DNA of 7,397 nt from Desulfovibrio sp. (lineage in GTDB: Bacteria > Desulfobacterota > Desulfovibrionia > Desulfovibrionales > Desulfovibrionaceae), in NCBI GenBank assembly GCA_031255035.1, contig JAIRTI010000069.1, forward strand, positions 1 to 7,397, written 5' to 3'. The notes beneath the pieces are model-generated. The model was not told where the DNA came from and made no database searches. It was given only the letters and a program-made list of their open reading frames with translations. Below, piece after piece: positions 1 through 6,356 of the stretch. Position 1 is the stretch's first letter. Each line of letters begins with the position of its first letter. The position numbers were made by a program, and so were the translations under genes.

Positions 1-388
1 CCTGCTCGTACATGCCGCCCAGGGTGAGCATGGCGTCCGGATTGCCCTTTTCCGCCTCGCCGGCCACAAGGACAAAGGCCTGATCCGCGCTGACCCTGCG
101 CACCTGAGGCGCTTGCCGGTCCGCGGCGATCCTTTCCGCCGCAGCCGCCGGCGTTTCCGGAACGACTGCCGTCGGCGCTTCAGGAACGACCGCCGCCGGC
201 GCTTCAGGAAAGACTGCCGCAGGCGCTTCCGAGACGGCGGCCGCCAGCGCGTACGGAACGACTGCCGCCGGCGCTTTCGGAACGGCGGTTGCGTTGGACT
301 TTGACAAAGCGACCAGAGAGCCGTGCGCCACGAGAAACGCGGACAGGAAAAAAACAAGAGCGATCAGGCGGATCATACGAGCGGACAT
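1..388 (-). CDS. Exported Sel1-repeat-like protein with Ala/Pro/Val repeat stalk (partial, C-terminus outside window)
   Basis: The reading frame is open from the ATG at 388 to the window edge, giving 129 residues. Residues 8-20 form a hydrophobic stretch after MSARMIR, typical of a signal peptide or N-terminal anchor; no single cleavage site is obvious. Residues 39-86 are a low-complexity region of 8-residue units of the type APAAVVPE. After a short linker, residues about 111-129 read EAEKGNPDAMLTLGGMYEQ. This matches the opening helix of a Sel1-like (TPR-related) repeat, a family of protein-protein interaction solenoids. A strong Shine-Dalgarno GGAGGAG (393-399) lies 4 bases before the ATG and fixes the start. 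It is divergent from hypD. The stalk-plus-Sel1 layout suggests a periplasmic or envelope-anchored scaffold, but no specific partner can be named. The exported and Sel1 calls are inferred from sequence pattern; how many Sel1 repeats follow is unknown. Confidence 0.75.
   Translation of the reverse strand, partial: MSARMIRLIALVFFLSAFLVAHGSLVALSKSNATAVPKAPAAVVPYALAAAVSEAPAAVFPEAPAAVVPEAPTAVVPETPAAAAERIAADRQAPQVRRVSADQAFVLVAGEAEKGNPDAMLTLGGMYEQ
155..274 (-). repeat. Five imperfect 24-bp tandem repeats encoding APAAVVPE-like octapeptides
   Basis: Read on the minus strand, five in-frame 24-bp units follow one another, encoding APAAVVPY, ALAAAVSE, APAAVFPE, APAAVVPE and APTAVVPE. A degenerate sixth unit (TPAAAAER) extends to about 131. 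Unit DNA follows the pattern GCGCCGGCGGCAGTCGTTCC plus GAA/TAC. Units differ by a few substitutions, so the array is not freshly expanded, but it could still vary in copy number between strains. It forms the presumed flexible stalk of the Sel1-like protein. Confidence 0.85.
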
Positions 389-411
389 GGTACTCCTCCA
401 TATAGACGAAA

Positions 412-440
412 ATGATGTGCCGATCCGCTAATGATGCCAA
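412..440 (-). promoter_or_regulatory. Candidate sigma70-like promoter for the Sel1-like gene
   Basis: On the minus strand a TTGGCA (435-440, five of six matches to the -35 consensus) is followed by a 17-base spacer and CATCAT (412-417, four of six matches to the -10). The predicted start near 405 leaves a short leader with the Shine-Dalgarno at 393-399. The match is moderate and the call rests on pattern and position only. Confidence 0.4.
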
Positions 441-489
441 AATACCGCGCGCAGGTCGACAAAAAAAAGCGGCCGCCCGTGATTGCTTT

Positions 490-519
490 TTGACAAAAGT
501 CGCGGGCTTTGCATACTAT
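490..519 (+). promoter_or_regulatory. Sigma70-like promoter for hypDE
   Basis: A perfect -35 TTGACA (490-495) is followed after 16 bases by CATACT (512-517), or after 18 bases by TACTAT (514-519). The predicted transcription start is near 524-527. It is the best promoter in the divergent region and reads toward hypD, leaving a leader of about 185 bases that contains the 33-codon ORF. Confidence 0.65.
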
Positions 520-535
520 GCGCCGAAGGAAGACA

Positions 536-637
536 ATGTCCCAAGCCTTCGAGCGGCTGGAGTCGCGCTCCCCGCGCCCGGCCCGTTTTTTTCCCGGCGC
601 CGGTCAGGATCCGGCCCGCTTTGGTCCGGACAAATGA
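536..637 (+). CDS. Candidate 33-residue leader ORF upstream of hypD
   Basis: The ATG at 536 is preceded by AAGGAAG (526-532), with AAGGA ending 5 bases before the ATG, a good Shine-Dalgarno spacing. The frame runs 33 codons to a TGA at 635-637. The product begins MSQAFERLESRSPRPARFF and is rich in Arg and Pro with no membrane segment. It starts about 10 bases downstream of the predicted hypDE transcription start and ends 74 bases before hypD. I do not recognise the protein. It could be a translated leader peptide, the remnant of a longer gene, or a chance ORF in GC-rich DNA. The ribosome-binding site and promoter placement are the only support. Confidence 0.3.
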   Translation: MSQAFERLESRSPRPARFFPGAGQDPARFGPDK

Positions 638-711
638 CTTCCCCCTGACACCTCACAATTTGTGGCGGCGCCCGCGACAGGCCGGACGCCATAGCGACAC
701 CGCAGGGAAAC

Positions 712-1830
712 ATGAGCGACACCACGCTGAACGCGGCCGCCTTCGCCGACCCGGCCTTGTGCCGGGGGCTTCTGGAAACCCTTGAAGCCGAACTTGACGG
801 CCCTTTTCGTTTTATGGAGGTGTGCGGCACGCACACGGTCTCCATCTTCCGCAGCGGCCTGCGTTCGCTGCTGCCCGAGGGCGTCATCCATCTTTCCGGT
901 CCTGGCTGTCCCGTGTGCGTCACCCATGACCGGGAAATCGCGGCGGCCATGGCCCTTGCCGGCCGGGACGGCGTGACCATTGCCACCTTTGGCGACCTGA
1001 TGCGCGTACCGGGGCCGGGCGGCGCCAGCCTGAAGAGCGCCAAAGCCGAAGGGGCTCAGGTGGAAATCGTCTATTCCCCGTTGGACGCCCTGGCCCTGGC
1101 CCGTCGGGAAAAGGACCGCACCGTGGTCTTTCTGGGGGTGGGCTTTGAAACCACCGCGCCCACGGTGGCCGCCACCATGCGCATGGCCAGAGCCGAGGGT
1201 CTGACCAATTTCGCGGTCCTGGCCTTTCACAAGCTGGTGCCGCCCGCCCTGGACGCCCTGCTGGCCGAAAGCGGCGGCGCCGCCCAAGGGACGGGCATCG
1301 ACGGCTTTCTGCTGCCGGGGCACGTCTCGACCATCATCGGCGTCGAGCCCTACCGCTTCATGGCCGATCGCTACCACAAGCCCGGTGTGGTCGGCGGCTT
1401 CGACCCGGCCGACATACTCCAGTCCCTGATCCTGTTGATCCGAATGCGCAAGAGCAAAACCCCGGACATAATTAATCAGTACAGCCGGGCTGTTAGCGAT
1501 CAGGGCAACCCCAGGGCGCGGGAGATGCTCTTCGAGGTGTTCGAGGCTTCGGACGCCCTGTGGCGCGGCATCGGCCTCATCCGGCAAAGCGGCCTCGCCA
1601 TCAGGGACGCCTATGCCGATTATGACGCCAGACGGCGCTTTTCCCTCGAACTGCCGGACGTTCCGGAGATCAGGGGATGCAAATGCGGCGAGGTGCTTAA
1701 AGGGCGTCTGGCCCCGGACGGCTGCCCGCTTTTCGGCAAGACCTGCACACCGGCCAGCCCCGTCGGACCGTGCATGGTCTCGACCGAAGGCAGTTGCGCG
1801 GCCTATTTCAAGTACGGCGTGGAAAAATAG
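712..1830 (+). CDS. hypD: [NiFe]-hydrogenase maturation factor HypD
   Basis: The product is 372 residues, the usual HypD length. HypD with HypC forms the cytoplasmic scaffold on which the Fe(CN)2CO unit of [NiFe] hydrogenases is built, receiving cyanide from HypE. Family signatures are all present: MEVCGTH with Cys38, GPGCPVCV with Cys66 and Cys69 (the redox/iron-binding pair), GFETT at 144-148, and a C-terminal [4Fe-4S] region starting RGCKCGE (Cys323, Cys325), then Cys338, Cys345, Cys354 in VGPCMVS, and Cys362. The ATG at 712 is the first possible start because an in-frame TAG lies at 691-693; its ribosome site (AGGGA, 704-708) is weak and close. hypE follows after 76 bases on the same strand, so the two are probably cotranscribed from the promoter at 490-519. 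No key residue is missing. Confidence 0.97.
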   Translation: MSDTTLNAAAFADPALCRGLLETLEAELDGPFRFMEVCGTHTVSIFRSGLRSLLPEGVIHLSGPGCPVCVTHDREIAAAMALAGRDGVTIATFGDLMRVPGPGGASLKSAKAEGAQVEIVYSPLDALALARREKDRTVVFLGVGFETTAPTVAATMRMARAEGLTNFAVLAFHKLVPPALDALLAESGGAAQGTGIDGFLLPGHVSTIIGVEPYRFMADRYHKPGVVGGFDPADILQSLILLIRMRKSKTPDIINQYSRAVSDQGNPRAREMLFEVFEASDALWRGIGLIRQSGLAIRDAYADYDARRRFSLELPDVPEIRGCKCGEVLKGRLAPDGCPLFGKTCTPASPVGPCMVSTEGSCAAYFKYGVEK

Positions 1831-1893
1831 CCGGAAGCATACTCCCCGGCACAACTCAACCGGCAGCCGTCCTTGACCCGCATTGACGGCGGC

Positions 1894-1899
1894 AGAAGG
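1894..1899 (+). promoter_or_regulatory. Shine-Dalgarno that selects the hypE start
   Basis: AGAAGG lies 7 bases before the ATG at 1907 but only 1 base before the ATG at 1901. This favours 1907 over the in-frame alternatives at 1901 (ATG) and 1883 (TTG). An inverted repeat GCCGTC/GACGGC (1866-1871 and 1885-1890) sits just upstream and could fold near the site. Confidence 0.55.
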
Positions 1900-1906
1900 C
1901 ATGTCC

Positions 1907-2929
1907 ATGAGCGCGACCCCTGTGCTTCTCGATTACGGCAGCGGCGGCAAGGCGGCCCAACGCCTGATCAGCGAACTGTTCGTGCGGCATTTCGCCAACC
2001 CCATTCTGGAGGCCATGGACGATGCGGCTCTTCTTGGCCGGCTGCGCGGGGCTGTCGTCATGAGCACCGACGGCTACACGGTCGATCCGGTGGAATTTCC
2101 CGGCGGCAACATCGGCAGCCTTGCCGTACACGGCACGGTCAATGACGTGTCCATGCTGGGCGCCCGGCCGCGCTTTCTCACCTGCGCCTATATTATCGAG
2201 GAAGGTCTTGACATGAACCTGCTTGAGCGCGTGGTGCGCGGCATGGGCGAGGCGGCCCGCCGCGCCGATGTCCGAATTGTCGGCGGAGACACCAAAGTCG
2301 TGCCGCGCGGCGCGGCGGACAAGATTTTCATCACCACCACCGGTATCGGCGAAGTTATTCTCGAACCGGCCCCCTCCGGGAGCAGGGCCGCCCCCGGCGA
2401 CGCCATCCTGATTTCCGGGAGCATGGGCGATCACGGGCTGACCATTTTATCGCGGCGCGAAGGGCTTTCCCTGGACTCCGGAGTGATGAGCGACTCGGCT
2501 GCGCTCAACCGCATGGTTGAGGCCCTGATCACCGAAGTGGGCGACGTGCATGTGCTGCGCGACCCCACGCGCGGCGGCCTGGCGACCACGCGCAATGAAA
2601 TAGCCGGGCCGTCGGGGGTGGTGTGCGCCGTGAATGAAACCGCTATTCCTGTCAAGGACGGGGTTGCGGCCGGCTGTTCCGTGCTCGGCCTTGACCCCTT
2701 GTACCTGGCGAACGAGGGCAAGCTTATCTGCGTACTGCCGGAAAACAAAAGCGCTGCCGCCCTTGCGGTCATGCGCGGTTTTTCCGAAGGCCGGGACGCG
2801 GCCCGCATCGGCGCGGTTGAAGCGGCGGGCGCCAAAAGCCGGGCCGGGCAGGTGCTGCTGCAAACGCCCCTGGGCGGACGGCGTCTGCTCGGCATGCTTG
2901 AGGGCGAACAACTTCCGCGAATCTGCTGA
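1907..2929 (+). CDS. hypE: Hydrogenase maturation protein HypE (carbamoyl dehydratase)
   Basis: The 340-residue product ends in the diagnostic LPRIC tail. In HypE the terminal Cys (Cys340 here) is carbamoylated by HypF; HypE then uses ATP to dehydrate it to a thiocyanate and passes cyanide to iron on HypC-HypD. PurM/AIR-synthase-fold motifs appear in order: LLDYGSGGK (7-15), the STDGYTVDP stretch followed by FPGGNIGSLAVHGTVNDVSM (64-83), the VGGDTKVVPRG segment (125-135), ISGSMGDHG (169-177), and DPTRGGLATTRNEIA (219-233). Length and motif set match the family. The start at 1907 is chosen from Shine-Dalgarno spacing and because MSATPVLLDYG gives a typical N-terminus. It lies 76 bases downstream of hypD and is convergent with dapL; its TGA abuts the inverted repeat at 2928-2965. 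One small oddity is Arg229, where I recall Leu in many homologues. Confidence 0.97.
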   Translation: MSATPVLLDYGSGGKAAQRLISELFVRHFANPILEAMDDAALLGRLRGAVVMSTDGYTVDPVEFPGGNIGSLAVHGTVNDVSMLGARPRFLTCAYIIEEGLDMNLLERVVRGMGEAARRADVRIVGGDTKVVPRGAADKIFITTTGIGEVILEPAPSGSRAAPGDAILISGSMGDHGLTILSRREGLSLDSGVMSDSAALNRMVEALITEVGDVHVLRDPTRGGLATTRNEIAGPSGVVCAVNETAIPVKDGVAAGCSVLGLDPLYLANEGKLICVLPENKSAAALAVMRGFSEGRDAARIGAVEAAGAKSRAGQVLLQTPLGGRRLLGMLEGEQLPRIC

Positions 2930-2965
2930 TGTAAGGAAGCGCTATTTTCAGCGCTTCCTTACATC
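2928..2965. terminator. Perfect 16-bp inverted repeat between hypE and dapL; likely shared bidirectional terminator
   Basis: The arm GATGTAAGGAAGCGCT (2928-2943), a 6-base loop ATTTTC (2944-2949) and the exact reverse complement (2950-2965) form a 16-bp hairpin with no mismatch. The hypE TGA (2927-2929) overlaps the left edge, and the dapL TAA (2959-2961, minus strand) is inside the right arm. Its position between convergent genes suits a bidirectional terminator. Neither direction has a U-tract after the stem, so it is not a textbook intrinsic terminator; it may instead act as a 3'-end stabiliser or slow polymerase ahead of Rho. Confidence 0.6.
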
Positions 2966-4197
2966 TGAAAGGTTTTCAGCCGTTCCATGGCCTCGGCCGT
3001 GTCGGCCGCGTTACCGAAGCCGGTCAGCCGGAAATAGCCCTCGCCGCTGGGGCCGAAGCCCGCTCCGGGGGTGCCGACGATGCCGGCCCCGCGCAGCAGG
3101 GAATCGAAAAAGCCCCAGGAGTCCATGCCCTCGGGCAGGCGTACCCACACATAGGGCGCGTTGATGCCGCCCGAAACAGTCAGCCCCAGGTCCACAAAGC
3201 CCTGGCGGATACGCCCGGCGTTGCGCATGTAGCCGGCAATGGTCGCGGCGCACTCGGCCCCGCCTTCCGGGCTGTGCACGGCTTCGGCGGCGCGCTGAAC
3301 GATATACGGGCAGCCGTTGTACTTGGTCGTCTGCCGCCGCATCCACAGTTGGTGCAGGGGCACGGCGTTCATGCCGCCGCCCTTGCGCGGCGCTTTGCCG
3401 CGCACGCTTTTGGGCACGACGGCGAAACCGCAGCGCAGGCCGGTAAAGCCCGCGCTTTTCGAATAGCTGCGGAACTCAACGGCCACCTCTTTCGCGCCGT
3501 CGATTTCATAAACACTGCGGGGGATGCCGTCCTCGGCTATAAAGCTCTCGTAAGCGGCGTCAAAGAAAAGAACGCTGTCGTTCTCCCCGGCGTAGTCAAC
3601 CCAGCGCTTGAGCTGTTCTTTGTTCAGCACGCTGCCGGTAGGGTTATTGGGGTAGCAAAGGTAGATCATATCGGGGCGCTCGCCGGGCAGATCGGGCACG
3701 AAGTTGTTGTCGGCCGTACACGGCAGGTAGATAAGCCCGGTAAAGCGCCCGTCGTCGCCCATGGGTCCGGCCCGTCCGGCCATGACGTTGGAGTCGGCGT
3801 ACACCGGGTAGACCGGGTCGGTTATGGCCACTTTGCAACTGCCGGCGAAAAGCTCCTGAAAGTTTCCGATATCGCATTTGGCACCGTCGCTGACGAAAAC
3901 CTCGTCGGCCTCAATGTCCAGCCCCTGGTAGGCGTCCCTGACAATGGCCGCGCGCAGAAAATCGTAGCCCTGTTCGGGACCGTAGCCGCGAAAGCCCTCA
4001 TTAAGGGCCTGTTCGTCAACGGCCTTGTGCAGCGCCTTGATCACGCTCGGCGGCAGCGGGGAGGTAACGTCGCCGATGCCGAGGCGGATGAGTTTCCGCT
4101 CGGGATTGGCGGCGGAAAATTCCCGCACGCGGCGGGCGATTTCAGAAAAAAGATAACTGCCGGGCAGATTCAGGTAGTTGGCGTTGATAAGACTCAT
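2959..4197 (-). CDS. dapL: LL-diaminopimelate aminotransferase
   Basis: The 412-residue product is a fold-type I PLP aminotransferase of the DapL family. It converts tetrahydrodipicolinate to LL-diaminopimelate with glutamate as amino donor, bypassing DapD/DapC/DapE in lysine and peptidoglycan synthesis; it acts in the cytoplasm. Visible signatures are the N-terminal [16 protein letters not shown] (5-20), [11 protein letters not shown] (40-50), the [15 protein letters not shown] stretch (68-82), VSDGAKCD (102-109), DPVYPVY (127-133), YPNNPTG with Asn185, FFDAAYE with Asp213, the PLP lysine Lys247 in [10 protein letters not shown], and Arg390 in YFRLTGFG, which would bind the substrate carboxylate. 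The start is set by AAGGAG 5 bases before the ATG. It follows the ABC-F gene on the same strand with a 127-base gap, in which I see no clear promoter and no lysine riboswitch. Nothing is truncated or missing. Confidence 0.97.
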   Translation of the reverse strand: MSLINANYLNLPGSYLFSEIARRVREFSAANPERKLIRLGIGDVTSPLPPSVIKALHKAVDEQALNEGFRGYGPEQGYDFLRAAIVRDAYQGLDIEADEVFVSDGAKCDIGNFQELFAGSCKVAITDPVYPVYADSNVMAGRAGPMGDDGRFTGLIYLPCTADNNFVPDLPGERPDMIYLCYPNNPTGSVLNKEQLKRWVDYAGENDSVLFFDAAYESFIAEDGIPRSVYEIDGAKEVAVEFRSYSKSAGFTGLRCGFAVVPKSVRGKAPRKGGGMNAVPLHQLWMRRQTTKYNGCPYIVQRAAEAVHSPEGGAECAATIAGYMRNAGRIRQGFVDLGLTVSGGINAPYVWVRLPEGMDSWGFFDSLLRGAGIVGTPGAGFGPSGEGYFRLTGFGNAADTAEAMERLKTFQM

Positions 4198-4324
4198 GGA
4201 TTCTCCTTTTCGTCATTGAGACAGGGTTCCGAAGCTTACGGGAAAAGCGTTGCCGAAGCCGCTTCTGATCGCATGCGGGCTTTTGCGCGGCGCCTGTGTC
4301 CGCGACGCCACACGCGAGACGGCG

Positions 4325-6322
4325 TCATCCGTCGCCGTCCTGGTCCTGCAAGGCGAGGCGTCGGGCTTCATAGGGAGCGAGGGCCGCTTCCGATTCGGCC
4401 AGGCGATCCAGCAGCTTCTCCGCAGCGGCCTGCAAGGCGTGAAAGTCTTTGAGCAACTCCGTGGCCCGCGCGGAATCGGCGTACACGGCCGGGTCCGCCA
4501 GCAAGGCCTCGGTTTCGCTTTGCCTGGCGAGTTCGGCCTCAAGCTCGGCTTCAAGCTTCGCGTGCTTCTCCAAAAGCGGTTTCATCTCACGCGACAGGGC
4601 TTTGCGGGCCTCCGCCTGTTCGCGCTTGCGCCGCTTGATATCCTCGCGCGAAAGCCCGGTGACGCGTGAGGGCTCGCTTCTGCGCAGGGCGACTTCGCGC
4701 GCGTTTTCGGCCAGCCGTTCCTTGCGCCTGGCTTCGGCATACTCGTCAAAACCGTTCTCGTAGACGGTAAAGCCCCTGGCGGAAAGCGTCCATATCTGGT
4801 CGGCCGCCTCATTGAGCAGATGGCGGTCATGGGCGACCATCAACAGCGTGCCGCTGAACGCGGACAGGGCTTCCACCAGCGATTCCCGGCTTTCCAGGTC
4901 CAGGTGGTTGGTGGGTTCGTCCAGGATAAGAAAGTTGCAGCGGGCCAGAAAGAGCGTAGCCAGCACCAGACGGCTTTTTTCCCCGCCGGAAAGGGCGGCG
5001 ACGTTGCGCTCGAAGAAATTCTGACCGAGCATGAAGAGCCCGAGCACGCTCATCAACTCTTCTTCCGTGGTGCGCGGGTCGGAAAGGCGGCGGATTTCGC
5101 CAAGCACCGTGCCGGCCGGGTTCAGGGTGTCGAGCCGGTGCTGCGCAAAATAGCCCAGACGCACGGATTGCCCCATAACCGCGCTGCCGCCGGTGCGCTC
5201 CAGGCGGCCGGTGAGCAGGCGCAGCAGCGTTGACTTGCCGCAGCCGTTGGGGCCGGCCAGGGCGATTTTCTGCCCCCGGTAGATGGTGAATGACAGCTCA
5301 TCCCACATTCTTTTCCCGTCCGGGAAGGAAAAAGTCAGGTCCGCCACGGAAAGGACCGTGCGCTCGGATTGCGGCGGGACCGGCCATTTGAATTCCAACT
5401 CACGTCTTTTTTGTTCCGGCCTGCGGCCTTCCAGCTCCTTTTCCAGCTTTTTGGCCATTTTTTGCCGCGAGGCCGCCTGGCGGGCCTTGCTGGCTTTGGC
5501 TTTGAAGCGGCGCACAAAATCCATCTTGCGTTCGATTTCGCCTTGCAGGCGCGCTTCCTCCCTGGCGCGCCGGCCTTCCATTTCTTCCTGCAACAGCAGA
5601 AATTTGCTGAACGAGCCTTTGCGGAACACGGCCTTGCCGTTCCCGGCCATGTACAAAAGGTGCGTGCCGACCTTGTCCATGAAGACCCGGTCATGCGCCA
5701 CGAAGACGAGAACGCCCTGATACTCCAGCAGAAAGGACTCAAGCCACTCGACGGCTTCCAGGTCCAGGTGGTTGGTCGGCTCGTCCAGCAGCAGGATGTC
5801 GGCCCCGGCGGTGAGCACCCTGGCGAGTTTCGCCCGTTCGCGCCAGCCTCCGGACAGCTCGCGCAGAGGCATGCGCCATTTGTGCCCGGCAAAGCCCAGG
5901 CCCGAGAGCACGGCCTTGGCCCGGTGCTCGGGGTTGTAACCGTATTGCAGTTCCAGTTCGTGCTGGCGGGCGGAAAGCCGTTGGATCGCGGCCTCGTCCC
6001 CGGCGGCGACGGCCCGTTCCCAGGCCTCCCAGAAGTCGTTCCAATCCGGCAACACGTCCAGCACGAAGCGCAGCAGCACGCTGTCCAGGCGGTTTTCGTC
6101 CAGTTCCTGCTCGACATAGCCGAGCCGCGTTTCGCGGGGCAGCAGAACCTGGCCGGACTCGGCCGATTCCTTGCCGGCCAGAATCCTCAACAGGGTTGAC
6201 TTGCCGCTTCCGTTCGGCCCGCACACGCACAGCCGGACCCCGGACTGCACCTCCAGGGAGAAGTCCGTCAAAATGTCGCGCCCGCCGTACGACTTGGAAA
6301 GGTTGCGAATGTTGAGATTCAT
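4325..6322 (-). CDS. ABC-F family ATPase (Uup/YheS/YdiF-like translation factor)
   Basis: The 665-residue product has two ABC ATPase domains and no membrane segment, as in ABC-F proteins that bind the ribosomal E site and act on stalled or slow translation. Domain 1 has Walker A GPNGSGKST (35-43), signature LSGGW (156-160), Walker B LLLDEP with catalytic Glu181, and switch His210. Domain 2 has GPNGCGKST (357-365), LSGGE (444-448), LILDEP with Glu469, and His498. Between them, at about 245-310, is the charged P-site tRNA interaction linker, including RRFKAKASKARQAASRQK. A helical, Lys/Glu/Ala-rich tail (about 560-650) looks like the C-terminal coiled coil of Uup/YheS-type members. All catalytic residues are intact. 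I cannot tell a housekeeping factor from an antibiotic-protection type, but the context favours housekeeping. There is no Shine-Dalgarno before the ATG, and an in-frame TAA nine bases upstream excludes a longer form. Confidence 0.93.
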   Translation of the reverse strand: MNLNIRNLSKSYGGRDILTDFSLEVQSGVRLCVCGPNGSGKSTLLRILAGKESAESGQVLLPRETRLGYVEQELDENRLDSVLLRFVLDVLPDWNDFWEAWERAVAAGDEAAIQRLSARQHELELQYGYNPEHRAKAVLSGLGFAGHKWRMPLRELSGGWRERAKLARVLTAGADILLLDEPTNHLDLEAVEWLESFLLEYQGVLVFVAHDRVFMDKVGTHLLYMAGNGKAVFRKGSFSKFLLLQEEMEGRRAREEARLQGEIERKMDFVRRFKAKASKARQAASRQKMAKKLEKELEGRRPEQKRRELEFKWPVPPQSERTVLSVADLTFSFPDGKRMWDELSFTIYRGQKIALAGPNGCGKSTLLRLLTGRLERTGGSAVMGQSVRLGYFAQHRLDTLNPAGTVLGEIRRLSDPRTTEEELMSVLGLFMLGQNFFERNVAALSGGEKSRLVLATLFLARCNFLILDEPTNHLDLESRESLVEALSAFSGTLLMVAHDRHLLNEAADQIWTLSARGFTVYENGFDEYAEARRKERLAENAREVALRRSEPSRVTGLSREDIKRRKREQAEARKALSREMKPLLEKHAKLEAELEAELARQSETEALLADPAVYADSARATELLKDFHALQAAAEKLLDRLAESEAALAPYEARRLALQDQDGDG

Positions 6323-6328
6323 GACAAA

Positions 6329-6356
6329 ATGTTATGATGGCCGGGTGTTGCCTCAA
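6329..6356 (-). promoter_or_regulatory. Weak promoter candidate for a leaderless ABC-F message
   Basis: On the minus strand TTGAGG (6351-6356) and TAACAT (6329-6334), each four of six consensus matches, are separated by 16 bases. The predicted start falls 7 bases after the -10, on the A of the ABC-F ATG at 6322. Because that gene lacks a Shine-Dalgarno, a leaderless start would make sense, but the box matches are weak. The -35 overlaps the stop codon of the upstream gene. Confidence 0.3.

Larger units (their letters stand above)
389..711. other. Divergent intergenic region between the Sel1-like gene and hypD
   Basis: These 323 bases separate two divergently transcribed genes. From left to right they hold the Shine-Dalgarno of the leftward gene, a weak leftward promoter candidate (412-440), an A8 run followed by a GCGGCCGC palindrome (462-477), a good rightward promoter (490-519), a 33-codon candidate ORF (536-637), and an 11-bp palindrome CACAATTTGTG (654-664). 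An in-frame TAG at 691-693 sits just before hypD, so hypD cannot start further upstream. I see no recognisable riboswitch or RNA gene in it. Confidence 0.7.

Noticed and set aside
113..304. Plus-strand Arg-rich repetitive ORF (RRRFRND units)
   Set aside because: The repeats are the reverse complement of the 24-bp repeats in the leftward Sel1-like gene, which has a signal peptide and a strong ribosome site.
204..440. Minus-strand 78-codon ORF starting at 440
   Set aside because: It overlaps the Sel1-like gene in another frame, lacks a ribosome site and has no signal or domain.
604..1908. Long minus-strand ORF (434 codons) opposite hypD
   Set aside because: It lies fully antisense to a clear HypD, has low-complexity Gly/Ala/His/Arg composition, and shows no family motif. 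This is typical of a shadow frame in GC-rich DNA.
4198..4324. Possible lysine riboswitch ahead of dapL
   Set aside because: The gap is 127 bases, shorter than that riboswitch, and shows none of its conserved arrangement.
4304..4326. Hairpin GACGCC/GGCGTC at the ABC-F stop as a terminator
   Set aside because: It has only six base pairs with an 11-base loop and no following T-run, so a terminator call is not supported.
3274..4452. Long plus-strand ORF (392 codons) opposite dapL
   Set aside because: It is antisense to an intact DapL with all catalytic residues and runs on into the ABC-F 3' end. Its composition is shadow-like, with no recognisable domain.
5369..6199. Plus-strand ORF (276 codons) opposite the ABC-F gene
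   Set aside because: It is antisense to conserved ATPase motifs, with no ribosome site or family signature.
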